Below, in pieces: positions 31,046-40,415 of a stretch of 64,000 bases of DNA (positions within the stretch are counted from its first letter, which is position 1; the number at the start of each line of letters is the position of its first letter). Under the pieces are notes generated by a model. It saw only the letters and a list, made by a program, of their open reading frames with translations. It did not search any database and had not been told where the DNA came from. Origin of the DNA: Chondrus crispus. Taxonomy: Eukaryota; Rhodophyta; Florideophyceae; Gigartinales; Gigartinaceae. The stretch is from contig NW_005179009.1 in assembly GCF_000350225.1 (NCBI RefSeq), positions 13,713 through 77,712 of the forward strand, in the 5' to 3' direction. A program made the translations under genes and the position numbers.

Positions 31046-33211
31046 CTAGTGCTGTGCCTTAGTTGTTACCTCGCTTTCACATACCAAGCTCGACGAGAAT
31101 CCGAGCACCAAAGCGACAAACACATGCAGTGCTATTATATAGAAGAACACGATAAGACGTGATGTCCTCGTGCTCAGTGCCTTCTGCCCTGCTCGAAGCG
31201 TCAGCCTCTCGGGTGCTGACATCTCGCTCATCCGTTTGTGCCGTTCCCGTCTGTTGAAGATCGTGTACGGATTTACCATGTCTTCGTACATGGACCGATA
31301 CTTGCCGAGGAAGTTGCCTGTCCCGTCTTCCTCATCCCCACCGCTGGGAGAGGGTTCTATCGTTACTGTGGCCGCCCCTGATGCTAAAGATCCGTTTGAT
31401 TGCTTGTAAGATTGCACAAACCGAATCTTTTCATACAGACGAACGTTGTCGCTCTTCAGAGAGTCGAGGTCGCTAGTTAGCTTTTCAATCCGCTCCAAGA
31501 GCTTCCTATTGTCTTCTTCAAGCTCCATCAGTCGCGCTCGGAATCTGTCTCGTTGTCCCGCGACGATATCAAGCATGGACGGCTCCTCCCGAATGATGTT
31601 CTGCAGACCCTCAGCCTGATGCTTCTCGCCCCAATCCCACGAGCTATCCGCATCTTTCTCTTCCTGCTTTAATGCTTCGAGACTCACTGCCGGGTTCAGA
31701 TCACCAATGCTAGCCGCAGCCGCTCTCCGTTTTAAGGAATGTACGCCCGCATGATCGCCAGTCATTGCATTGATACCTTCCTCAAGCTTAGAAATCAATG
31801 ACTTTTGGTCACCAACCTGCTCCTCGAATGACCGTACCATTGCAAGCAGTTCAGTAACTCGTGAATCTCGATCGCCAAGTTCAACTCGTAATCGTGTTAG
31901 TCGGCCCTCAAGACTCTTCACTTTGCCAAGCAATCGCTTCTCCAGTGTGTCGCCCACTTTTGGAGTGATACTGTCTTCAGTATCTCCCTCTGCCCCACCG
32001 GTATCACCTGCATCCCGCTCGTTTTCCAAAAGCTGGAAGGACTGCAACGTCTCAAACTGTCTACTCATAGTCTCGTACTGCTCCACGGTAGGGAGTTTTT
32101 CTAAAGTCCCCCGCAATTCCAAAAGCTCGGTGTCCTTTGATGCGATTGATGCCGAAAGCGTCGCAAATTCGTTGCTCTTCTCCTGGTCCTTCCCGCCGAG
32201 GACCTCCTCAAGAGCTGTGACTTGGTCTTTCAGTTGTGAAACCTCCACATCCCTGGCTGCAAGTTCGGCCGAAAGTGCGGATCTTCCAACTGCATCGCTC
32301 GCCCCCGCTCCATCGCCCCCTTCTTCGCCGCTGACGTTGAGCTTCTCAAGCTCGATACATCTTCTCCGCCAGGTCTTCACTTCCGCTCGCGTGCGCTCGA
32401 TGTCTTCCATCGCCATCTCGTTAACGCTTGCTCTTGTACTCTTCACACTTTCAAGTTGAGAGTGCGCTTCGTTAAGTTGGCGTTGCAGGTCATCGACGTC
32501 AGTCTGCACTCTCCTCGCGTTTTCATTTCCCAATCGAATCTGGTGAAGAAGCTCCTGCTCGCGCATCTCGTACGCCTCAATAGTCTTTTGCTGCGCGGAC
32601 ACCCACTGGGCCTGTTTCTGCTCAACTTTTGCTCGTGCCTCGCCCTCAACTCGGTCATTGACGCCATTCAACTGAGCCTCGAGATCCTCAATTCTTTTCT
32701 CATACCTGCTCGCCGCTGCCGTTCGTTCCACCAAGCCCCCCCTCTCGTCTTTAAGCACGCGCATCTCCTCCCTCAAATCTGATATGGTTTGCATTTGCTT
32801 CGCCGAACGCTCTAGTTCCTCGACAGGATCCGGAGCGTCTTCCAACGCCCTGTACAGAGCGAGAAACGAGCCCTCAGCCGCCTTTGCTCTGTTTGTCAAT
32901 GTATCGATCTCGCTCTGATACAACCTGAGCAATGAGCCAACGTCTTTACTTTGGACGGGCATTCCCTCCGACAGTGACTTCTTAAAGGTTTTTGTCGCCA
33001 ACGCGAGCCGCTTCCTTGTGGCGGCGCTGGCTTCCTGTCTATCTGCGATGTTGAGACCTTGCGTATCCATATCGCCTCGCCTGCCATTCAGGTCGAACGC
33101 CTTCCAAACGTCAAGCGGGGTCTGCGGACGTTGCTGTTCGGCCGAAGCATCGGACGGGCCGGCCTGAGACGAGGCGGCTGCCGCAGCCGGTGCACTATCC
33201 GGGGCGCTCAT
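31046..33211 (-). CDS. CASP: CASP-type Golgi coiled-coil membrane protein
   Basis: A 721-aa protein of the CASP (CUX1-alternative-product) family, a golgin-like tail-anchored protein of the Golgi thought to act in tethering with COPI/giantin partners. Nearly the whole length is coiled coil. The conserved CASP C-terminus is clear: QRDRFRARLMELEEDNRKLLERIEKL, then SDNVRLYEKIRFVQSY, then YRSMYEDMVNPYTIFNRRERHKRM, then one membrane helix RLIVFFYIIALHVFVALVLGF and a short tail. Its length matches the human protein (about 680 aa). The frame extends 11 codons upstream without ATG, so the first ATG is used. It is convergent with ATP sulfurylase and divergent from the IF3 gene. Confidence 0.93.
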   Translation of the reverse strand: MSAPDSAPAAAAASSQAGPSDASAEQQRPQTPLDVWKAFDLNGRRGDMDTQGLNIADRQEASAATRKRLALATKTFKKSLSEGMPVQSKDVGSLLRLYQSEIDTLTNRAKAAEGSFLALYRALEDAPDPVEELERSAKQMQTISDLREEMRVLKDERGGLVERTAAASRYEKRIEDLEAQLNGVNDRVEGEARAKVEQKQAQWVSAQQKTIEAYEMREQELLHQIRLGNENARRVQTDVDDLQRQLNEAHSQLESVKSTRASVNEMAMEDIERTRAEVKTWRRRCIELEKLNVSGEEGGDGAGASDAVGRSALSAELAARDVEVSQLKDQVTALEEVLGGKDQEKSNEFATLSASIASKDTELLELRGTLEKLPTVEQYETMSRQFETLQSFQLLENERDAGDTGGAEGDTEDSITPKVGDTLEKRLLGKVKSLEGRLTRLRVELGDRDSRVTELLAMVRSFEEQVGDQKSLISKLEEGINAMTGDHAGVHSLKRRAAAASIGDLNPAVSLEALKQEEKDADSSWDWGEKHQAEGLQNIIREEPSMLDIVAGQRDRFRARLMELEEDNRKLLERIEKLTSDLDSLKSDNVRLYEKIRFVQSYKQSNGSLASGAATVTIEPSPSGGDEEDGTGNFLGKYRSMYEDMVNPYTIFNRRERHKRMSEMSAPERLTLRAGQKALSTRTSRLIVFFYIIALHVFVALVLGFSSSLVCESEVTTKAQH

Positions 33212-33655
33212 GGCAGCGGTTCGCGGGGAGACCGTTCTTCCCAAACTCGCGAGCGGGCGAGGAGTCGTGGTAGTAGCACGCTGGCAAGAGCGCAGCGAAA
33301 GGGAAAAAGACCGTGCAGGAAGCTAGTAGATATCGTCCATCGCTGGTCGGACTACTACTGTGTGAACTTTGCAACGGGATTTAGAGGTCAGCTCTGCACT
33401 GGTAGCTGTCAGCTTAGGGCTGGGAGTGTATGATACAAGATTGATAAAGTTGGGATCCGTGATCTGATCCTATGCAGACCATTGGACGATTCCCAAAGAT
33501 CGAGAACACGCATCCAAGGCATCGGGATAGCACACCATCCAAACTCACCTTCCTTCACTTCCCCCCTTTGCATGCATAAACACAACTTTCCTCCTTCGCT
33601 CACCAAGCGATTTTCAGAGAGCTAACTCTCAGTCCGCTTTGCGGACACTTTCAAG
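33212..33655. promoter_or_regulatory. Divergent region CASP / IF3
   Basis: 444 bp between the two ATGs, presumably both promoters. No firm TATA box or other element was recognised. Confidence 0.4.
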
Positions 33656-34375
33656 ATGCTCTGCGTCATACGCGCCCTGCGGCGCGTGCAGGCATCTCCT
33701 GCCGTCCTACGGCATCTGGCGCAGCAATCGAGCGGTCCGGCACGCCTAAACGGGGACCTTCTGCGCCTTCATGACGTGCGCCTAATCTCCGAAGCCGGAG
33801 AAGATCGCGGCGTGATGCCCTCTCGCAAAGCGCTCTCGGAGGCGCGCGGGCTGGGCCGGGATCTAATGGAAGTGAACGGTCACGCCAAGCCCCCGGTAGT
33901 GCGCATTGTAGATTACACCGCGCTACAGTCGGCACGCGCCAAAAAAAGCTACGACGCGCGGAAAAGAGGCAAGGAGAACCGGAAAATGGAGCGTAAGGAA
34001 GGGGCCCTGAAACAGGTGAGGTTGTCGCCGTCAACGGACACCCACGATATGCAGATCAAGATGCGGAGGGCGCGCGAGTTCTTGTGTGACGGGTATCGCG
34101 TGAGGGTATACATGCAATTTAGAAGGGGGCAAGGGAGGCTGCAGGAAGATGCCAAGGCAGCGTTGGTCGCAGCGGCCGAGAGACTAGAGGAGGTGGGTAC
34201 GGTAATGGGTGTACCCCAAGGGAAGGAGGTGGCGGATATGTTCAAGGTGGAAAAGGAAGACGAGGAGGCAATGGGAGTGACCGTGAAAAAGAAGCCTTTA
34301 GAAATATTGATTCAGCCCCTATCGAGAAAGAAAAGGGAGTTGTTGAATAAAGCGGGTGTGGAAGCAGATGCGTAG
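33656..34375 (+). CDS. Organellar translation initiation factor IF-3
   Basis: A 239-aa bacterial-type IF3. It binds the small organellar ribosomal subunit and proofreads start-codon and initiator-tRNA pairing. The N-terminus (MLCVIRALRRVQASPAVLRHL) is Arg-rich and amphipathic, favouring mitochondria, though plastid targeting is not excluded. The N-domain (about 32-105) has DVRLISEAGEDRGVMPSRKALSEA and PPVVRIVDYTAL. The C-domain (about 113-200) has LSPSTDTHDMQIKMRRAREFL and GYRVRVYMQFRRGQ. A short extension follows. The ATG is first in frame. It is convergent with the p24 gene (175 bp between stops). Confidence 0.9.
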   Translation: MLCVIRALRRVQASPAVLRHLAQQSSGPARLNGDLLRLHDVRLISEAGEDRGVMPSRKALSEARGLGRDLMEVNGHAKPPVVRIVDYTALQSARAKKSYDARKRGKENRKMERKEGALKQVRLSPSTDTHDMQIKMRRAREFLCDGYRVRVYMQFRRGQGRLQEDAKAALVAAAERLEEVGTVMGVPQGKEVADMFKVEKEDEEAMGVTVKKKPLEILIQPLSRKKRELLNKAGVEADA

Positions 34376-34550
34376 AGAGGAAGACGGCTGCCACATTACA
34401 TGCAGTAAATGCAACGCAGGAAAATAGGTGGCATCGATCAAGAAATATGAACAGCACCAAGATATATTTATAATAGGTCGTTAGAGTCAGTGGTAGGCCC
34501 ACGCACCACACGCTCTCCTAATGGTGAAGTGGATATCGCATCTTCCAGGA

Positions 34551-35264
34551 TCACAAGAGCTTCTTCGATTTAAAAAAAGTCTTGATGTGGGAGATCTGCA
34601 ATGTAGCCACCGCCACGAGAATGATGTACGACACAACCGACAGAATAAGCAATCTCCCCCCCGTAGCCTCTGTCCTTGCAACAAGACGTCGCTCCCTCTG
34701 CTGCAAGGCGATAAGATCAGCGGCCAATCCCGTCATTATGCGCTCCATCAGCTGCATGCGTTTCGCCACGGCCACGACCCCCACTTCGTTGGCGGGCACG
34801 TCCTCCACTGTAGTCCCCCCTTCGATCTGGGGATCAATAGCAAACTGCACGGCCCTCTTCACGCCTGGACGGTGCACAGCATCGTCAAAGGTGAGCAGTA
34901 AGCAGGCGGAGAAGGTTGTGGGGGCGTCGAAGTCCTCTTCGTCGTACCCGTAGGCATCTTCGCGACCCGCGGCGCCGCCGTACGGGACTTTAAAGGAAAA
35001 CTTTGAGCCCGTATCCTTATTCCCGCGGACGGCCTCAAAGACCGTACGGGCGGTTGAGTCGCGGATAGTGAGGGCGAGGCGGGCCTCGCCGACGCCGTTG
35101 AGGACGGAGACGGAGCCGCGGATGGGGATGGAGTGCGAGGCGGAAAAGGTGAAGCAGCGCTTCTCGCGGTCCTCTAAGTGGAAGCGCAAAGCGCGGGCGG
35201 AGAGGACGTGAAGCGCGAGGAGGACGATGACGAGGTTAGAAAGCGAGAGGTGGGGCCGAACCAT
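34551..35264 (-). CDS. p24/TMED (EMP24/GP25L) cargo receptor
   Basis: A 237-aa p24-family protein of the early secretory pathway, cycling between ER and Golgi in COPI/COPII vesicles. It has an N-terminal signal peptide (residues about 1-25, LVIVLLALHVLSARA). A GOLD domain with the two conserved Cys (EKRCFTF and SACLLLTF) follows, then a short coiled coil, one membrane helix (LLILSVVSYIILVAVATLQI) and a cytosolic tail HIKTFFKSKKLL. The tail carries both the FF motif and a terminal KKxx COPI-retrieval signal. The frame is open for 78 codons upstream, but the ATG at 35264 directly precedes the signal peptide and is chosen. The p24 subfamily was not settled. Confidence 0.93.
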   Translation of the reverse strand: MVRPHLSLSNLVIVLLALHVLSARALRFHLEDREKRCFTFSASHSIPIRGSVSVLNGVGEARLALTIRDSTARTVFEAVRGNKDTGSKFSFKVPYGGAAGREDAYGYDEEDFDAPTTFSACLLLTFDDAVHRPGVKRAVQFAIDPQIEGGTTVEDVPANEVGVVAVAKRMQLMERIMTGLAADLIALQQRERRLVARTEATGGRLLILSVVSYIILVAVATLQISHIKTFFKSKKLL

Positions 35265-35834
35265 GCTTTTGGATAGCCGGATAGCCGGGTGTAGAAGAGA
35301 AGGTGGAGAGAGGAGAAGTGGGTCGAGAGGGTTGGGGGTTGGAGCCAAGCACATCAAAGCAAGGCATGGAGCGTGACTTGCTGTAGCGTGTGCACGTGGG
35401 GTGGCGTCCAACGGTGGGTGGCCACGTGGCGGATAGATGTGTGAATTATGTCTTTTTGAAATCGTTGCGTTGCCGCCCCTGCAAGCGCTCCACCTCATCC
35501 CAGCGCGATCCCGCGTATTGTCCTTTTACTGTATGTTTCTTCTCCGGCCGGAATTTTTTCGTTGCTCCGCGCTGCGCTCCGCCCCGCCAAACTTATTCCG
35601 ACTATCCTTCTCACATCCCAACCAACACCAACAACCAACGCCCGCCACCCATCCCGACCCCACCTCCCACGACTCCCGCCCTCTACTATATTTCCGTGCT
35701 GGTCACCTCGAGACCTGGTCCAGCACGGTCTGAAGCACTCGCTTCGCCACGGTTGACTGCCCCTAGCCACCTAACGGATAATAATTCACGCATACGCCCC
35801 TCTGTCAAATTAAGCTGCGCCCACGCACATCGCC
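35265..35834. promoter_or_regulatory. Divergent region p24 / coiled-coil AMP-binding-C gene
   Basis: 570 bp between start codons, with C/T-rich blocks on the side of the plus-strand gene. Long plus-strand frames here are out of frame with the gene that follows and are not called. Confidence 0.4.
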
Positions 35835-36557
35835 ATGACGCCAGACAAAGGCTCCAAGGCCCGCGGCATCCTCGATCGCCTCTCCGCGTTGGAGGAGTCG
35901 CAGGACGTCATGATCAACAAGCTGCAGTCCAGCCACGCAACCGAGATGGCCGCCCTACGGGAAAAGCTCGCCGCAGCGGAGCGACGTCGCAGCGAAGCGC
36001 AGGAGGCGGCAGCCGCCGCAGAGATCGACCAGCCGCCATTCCTCATGCAGGTCGACATGCAGGGCGTCGAAGCCGCGGTCTACGCTGCCTCGCTGGCGGA
36101 GCAGGAGTCTGCCCAAGCCCTGGAAGAGGCCCGCGACGTCGCCGAGAAGGCCCGTCTGGCCGCGGGTGGCATCCCACAGGCGATTCGTGAGGCCACCAAG
36201 GAGGGAGACCTTGGCTATGGCGCTGACAGTGAGTACATTGTCAAGAAGGTGAGCGTGAATTTGGATGATGTGGAAAGAGTCGTCGGGAGTAGTAACTTGG
36301 TCAGCGTGTGTCGCGCGTTTGGGCGCCCGGATTCAAAGTATGGCAACGAAGTGTATTGTGCCGTCGTCCCGAGGAGGAACGTCCGTGTGTCCGAACCGAT
36401 GCTCGTTATTCACGCCCAGAAGCATCTGCCGACGGCCATGGTGCCCAAGAGGTTCTTCTTCTTGGAGGACCTGCCCTCGGGGATTACGCGTAGAGCGCTC
36501 GCGGATACTGAAATTGGCAACGAGCTCGGTAAGAAGCCCGCCTTGCTTGAGAATTGA
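35835..36557 (+). CDS. Coiled-coil protein with a lone adenylate-forming-enzyme C-terminal subdomain
   Basis: A 240-aa protein. Residues about 10-65 are a Glu/Ala-rich coiled coil, followed by an Ala-rich helix (about 75-112). Residues about 140-232 match the small C-terminal lid of acyl-CoA synthetases (AMP-binding_C): NLDDVERVVGSSNLVSVCRAFGRPDSKYGNEVYCAVVP, then QKHLPTAMVPKRFFFLEDLPSGITRRAL. In active synthetases the end reads PKTxxGKIxRxxL and its Lys drives adenylation. Here it is PSGITRRAL, without the Gly-Lys pair, and the large N-terminal ATP-binding domain is absent. So it is probably not a synthetase by itself; a regulatory or scaffold role, or a partner that completes another chain, is possible. 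It is convergent with MenB (403 bp between stops). The lid match is strong; any role is unknown. Confidence 0.75.
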   Translation: MTPDKGSKARGILDRLSALEESQDVMINKLQSSHATEMAALREKLAAAERRRSEAQEAAAAAEIDQPPFLMQVDMQGVEAAVYAASLAEQESAQALEEARDVAEKARLAAGGIPQAIREATKEGDLGYGADSEYIVKKVSVNLDDVERVVGSSNLVSVCRAFGRPDSKYGNEVYCAVVPRRNVRVSEPMLVIHAQKHLPTAMVPKRFFFLEDLPSGITRRALADTEIGNELGKKPALLEN

Positions 36558-36960
36558 TTTTTTTACCGCTGCGCCTGAGTGCCGACCCACGTCCGTCCGC
36601 TTGTTTTCGACGATACAAGTCCGTATTATTACGTTTCCATATTATGCTCTGCTTTGCTCGTCCCTTCACTCGTCGCGGGACGCTAATGGGTATTGTACTG
36701 GGATAAAGATTCACGCCGGCTGGCGTGTCGCTCTGTCGTCCTTCGAGAGAGACGCATGCCGTTCTGCGAGGTCGATCTCGCGCTTGTCCGTTTCGTTACC
36801 CGCGATCGAGTAGACGAGTTTCACGAGCTGCAAGAAACACAAAAATAAATAAACCACCAACCACACTAACTGAATTGCAAATATTACTTAGGTCAACAAC
36901 TTACATATTACATTCCTACTCTGAACGTCTTTGAAGAAGTTTGGAAAAATACTATACACC
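36558..36960. other. Convergent 3' region
   Basis: 403 bp between two stops. It holds the 3' UTRs of both genes, with AT-rich stretches including AAATAAATAAA near 36841-36852 that could serve polyadenylation. No gene is seen. Confidence 0.4.
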
Positions 36961-37878
36961 TCACAGCTTCGCTCTTCTTCGCGTCTCCTCTTCCACAACA
37001 CCAGCTGTCATAACTGTTGGCGGCGTCGGTCTCAATGTTTCCTGTACATACGGTACAAACTGCGGCTTTCTCTTTTCCAAAAACGCCTTCTTCCCCTCCT
37101 TACCCTCTTCGCTCTGATAAAACATACGCGTCGCCTCTCCTGCTAGCTGACTCAAGCCTGCATGACCATCGCCATCCGCGTTCATAGCGGCCTTAATACA
37201 TGCAATCGCAGTGGGACTCTTTTCCAAAACCTGTCTCGCCCACTTGACGGTCTCCACTTCCAACTCCTCGAGCGGCACGACGGTATTAACCAGCCCCATC
37301 GCCCTGGCCTCCTCCGCCGAGTACTGCCTACACAAAAACCAGATCTCCCTCGCTTTTTTCTGTCCCACGATCCTGGCCAAGTACGAACTCCCATACCCGC
37401 CATCAAAGCTGCCGACCTTGGGCCCGGTCTGGCCGAAGACGGCATTCTCCGCTGCGACAGTCAGGTCGCAAACGAGGTGGAGAATATGGCCACCGCCCAC
37501 TGCGTACCCCGCCACCATGGCGATGACGACCTTGGGTAGGCGGCGCATCATGATGTGCAAGTCGAGAACGGCGAGGCGGGGGATGCCGTCGTGGCCCACG
37601 TAGCCGCCGTGCCCACGCGCAGACTGATCACCGCCCGAGCAAAAGGCGAGCGTGCCTTCGCCCGTGAGGATGACCAGACGGATTGACGGCGTGTCGCGCG
37701 CATGCATGAGGGCGTGCTCGAGCTCGCGCAGAGTCTGGGGTCGGAAGGCGTTACGCACGGACGGCCGGCAGATGGTCATTTTGGCAATGCCGTCCGCAGT
37801 TCGCTCATAGCGGATGTCGGTGAGGGCGGGGAGAGCGCGGAGGGGGATGGGATGCCAGATGCAGCCCGGACGGATCAT
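36961..37878 (-). CDS. menB: 1,4-dihydroxy-2-naphthoyl-CoA synthase (MenB) with C-terminal AKL
   Basis: A 305-aa crotonase-fold enzyme that closes the naphthoate ring of o-succinylbenzoyl-CoA in phylloquinone/menaquinone synthesis. Motifs: AFCSGGDQ, the oxyanion loop [24 protein letters not shown] with the MenB Ser/Asp pair, and [20 protein letters not shown], nearly identical to bacterial MenB. C-terminal to the usual end (FLEKRKPQF) is an extension of about 30 residues finishing RRRAKL. AKL after basic residues is a PTS1-type peroxisomal signal; the plant enzyme is also peroxisomal, through an N-terminal signal instead. The frame opens 10 codons upstream with no ATG, so the ATG at 37878 is used. 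The MenH-MenC gene lies about 19 kb to the left. Enzyme identity is firm; targeting is inference. Confidence 0.95.
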   Translation of the reverse strand: MIRPGCIWHPIPLRALPALTDIRYERTADGIAKMTICRPSVRNAFRPQTLRELEHALMHARDTPSIRLVILTGEGTLAFCSGGDQSARGHGGYVGHDGIPRLAVLDLHIMMRRLPKVVIAMVAGYAVGGGHILHLVCDLTVAAENAVFGQTGPKVGSFDGGYGSSYLARIVGQKKAREIWFLCRQYSAEEARAMGLVNTVVPLEELEVETVKWARQVLEKSPTAIACIKAAMNADGDGHAGLSQLAGEATRMFYQSEEGKEGKKAFLEKRKPQFVPYVQETLRPTPPTVMTAGVVEEETRRRAKL

Positions 37879-38159
37879 CTTGGGGGATGAGGGGAATGAC
37901 AAAACCAAGGAGCATAGCAGAGCGAAAGTAGCGAAGGGACGGTGAGGTGGTAATAAGAAAGGAAAAGGTGGTTCGAATCCGCCACCATCTGCGAGGGGTC
38001 ACACGGGGAGCGAGAGATTTGGGGTTTTGGGATCGGTCAGAGCATCTCCGCTGAAAAAAAAATTGGGGTTTGGTCAAAAAAATTTGAGAAAATTTCTTAC
38101 GTGCCCCTTTTAGTTGGGAATTTTTGTCACGTGCCCCTTTCTTGACCTCACTCCCGAAC

Positions 38160-38790
38160 GATTTTCCGGTAGAGGTTACACAGTGTCTGGGGCTTCGCAA
38201 GTCGTAATGTAGTGCCCAACTTGACCACAAGCAGAGCAACGCGACTTTCGTTGAGGCGCTGCGACCCCCTGATTCCGCCGTTTCTTCGGCCGACCTGCCT
38301 GACTTAGAACTCTCCACGCGCTCATCTGTCTGGCAATAGGCAGAATCTGCAAATCCACGTTAATGTTTACTTGAGAGGCAAGGGCAGCAGCAGCAACATA
38401 CTGGCGTTCAAGTGTTGCATGATGAAAAACAGTCTATGCCCACTTTGTGTAAAGATGATTCCAGTGTGCAGCCTCTGGGACGTTGGCCTGCTGCTCGCGT
38501 AGCTTATCAAACACTAGCACACGTCTAGGGGCCTGCGCTTTCGTTTCCCATTTATTGCGTCGCAGGAGTGAGCGAGATTGAGTTTTCCCACTCTCCACAA
38601 GCCGTTGTTTGCCCTGCGGTCTGGTTGAGCGTTGACAATGTATGAGCACTCCTGAGAGGGGCACTTTATACGCAGGCGCCCAGGGTCTGACTTTTTTACC
38701 TTGTGAGATCGGCCCACGGTGGCGCACATAGCTAAGGATTCCATCAAGATGCTGTGCTTGTCAGGGAACGTATACGTTTTGATCATCGCT
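38160..38790 (-). pseudogene. Mutator-like (MULE) transposase remnant
   Basis: Plain DNA transposon relic. The right part (about 38514-38786) reads like the MuDR N-terminal DNA-binding module: AMCATVGRSHKVKKSDPGRL, then IKCPSQECSYIVNAQ, then WRVGKLNLAHSC. The left part (about 38176-38300) has a basic GRPKKRR run followed by a CCHC zinc knuckle CSACGQVGHYITTC, as at MULE C-termini. The catalytic DDE middle that should lie between them is missing, so this is an internally deleted copy. Flanks to 39304 show no further gene, and terminal repeats were not found. FAR1-like domesticated proteins share these modules, but the missing core and broken frame argue for a relic. Confidence 0.7.
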
Positions 38791-39304
38791 TCCCAGAATG
38801 AAGCTGGCGCTTTCCCTGAGGTTCATCCCCGAATGTGGCTATCTGTTGGGTTTGACCAGTTGAGCTACGACGTATCTTCTGGGTGCGCAGTATGTGCGCA
38901 AGGGCTACAAGGATACCAGGGGCATTTGGGAACGGAATGTGAGGCGACGGGTACAAAGTCCAGTGAATCGAAGGACTGCACAAGCACGTAAGGCTCTGCG
39001 TCCATCCAAAACCGACGACAGCAAAGAGTTGAGACACAGGGAGGACGTCTTGGTAGGGCGGCTCGACACCGTTCCTGTGAAAGAAACGAAGACGATGGCA
39101 GTATACGCTTCATCGGTGGTCACGAAATTGAGCCACGCTAGCTAGTTTAGTGCACGAGTTGGTACGGCTTGGAGCTTGAGAGGTTCATTTGCGCACTACT
39201 TAACATCCATCACATTCGAGACGCTTGTTTGTATCCAAGGTATCGCGGACGAACTGCTCCCTGATAACTTTTTTCTCACTAAACGACAGAGTCACGCGCT
39301 TTTC

Positions 39305-40415
39305 TGTAGTGCAATGTGCCTGTCAGGCCGGAACCAGGGTCCAACGGTCCAGCAACAACACAACCAACAAGAGCTGCCGACGGCACAGCCCTACAGAGCA
39401 TCCGATTCTCTCTTTCCCTTTCAGTGGGTTTGCGTCCCACAGTAGCTCAAATCCCTGATATGGGGGGCCAAAGGAAGATGCCCGGCCCGGGACGAATGGT
39501 GGTAGAGTCTTGTACAAGCAGCTACTTGGCAAGTTCGGGGCGGTGATTACAAAGCCGGTCCCGATGGGTCGTAAAGCCAATGCTCGCTGAGCGCCTGGTA
39601 CACCTTATACCCTTGATAAAGTCTTCGTCGGGGGCTTCGAAACGCATCCCGACCGGAATCAGCAAACACGTGGCAGCGCTACACCTCCGTACTGCCCGAT
39701 GGCAAAGTACCAACACCGGAACGGTCGCAACCTGTATCCAATAGAACCAACACTGTCCTGTATACACAACAGGACCTTCGAGGGAGACGTCGTCGCAACA
39801 GCCTCCGTCGGGGGACGTAAACAAGTAGCAGCGCTACACTCACGGGTCGCCAGATGGCTAAGACACCTACACCGGTCCGGTTGCAACCAAAGCCGATGGC
39901 ACCAACAACAAACAAAAGAACCAACACAAGAGCCCGATGACTCCAGTCGTCACAATGCAGATCTCAATCAGGCACTGTGAAACCAACACAAGACAAGGGA
40001 ATAGAAATAGAGATAGAAATAGAAATGGATAGGTGAAATAAAGGAAAACGAAAGGGAACCCCCGAGCGCAAAGGATAACGTAATCTGTGGTAAAAGGGAG
40101 CGTCTTGGGAAAGACGGACTTCGACCAAGGCGATATTCAACTCTGGCAACTCGGGTTACCTTTACTGACTTGGTCGTCAGAGGGTTAAGGTATATATCGC
40201 CCCACCGGAGCCACTACAGTAGCTCTCGGCGCTAAATCCTAGATCTAATCTAATCCTAGATCTAATCTAATGTTAGATAACTAATATGCAACTAATTGAA
40301 ATTAATAATTAAAATAATAAAGTGAAATAATTTTCATGTCATCCCCCCAATTTGTCATACCCCTCAATTCCTTTTCTTTTCACCCCCTCACGGTGTAGTC
40401 GATTATTGCACTACA
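39305..40415 (-). repeat. 3' LTR of the chromovirus-type element
   Basis: 1,111 bp with inverted ends TGTAGTGCAAT...ATTGCACTACA. It is nearly identical to the LTR at 51060-52803 apart from the insertion there and a short internal duplication. Long non-coding frames in it are not genes. Confidence 0.88.

Noticed and set aside
31770-32459. 229-codon plus-strand open frame
   Set aside because: Antisense of the CASP coiled coil. Its Ser/Leu-rich composition is the expected mirror of Glu/Lys-rich coiled-coil codons.
35390-36190. 266-codon plus-strand open frame
   Set aside because: It overlaps the coiled-coil AMP-binding-C gene in another frame and has low-complexity Arg/Pro/Gly-rich sequence without a domain.
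37965-37995. tRNA-like T arm (GGTGGTTCGAATCCGCC)
   Set aside because: The T stem-loop is good, but no matching 5' acceptor strand, D arm or anticodon arm is found in the preceding 80 bases, so it is not called as a tRNA.
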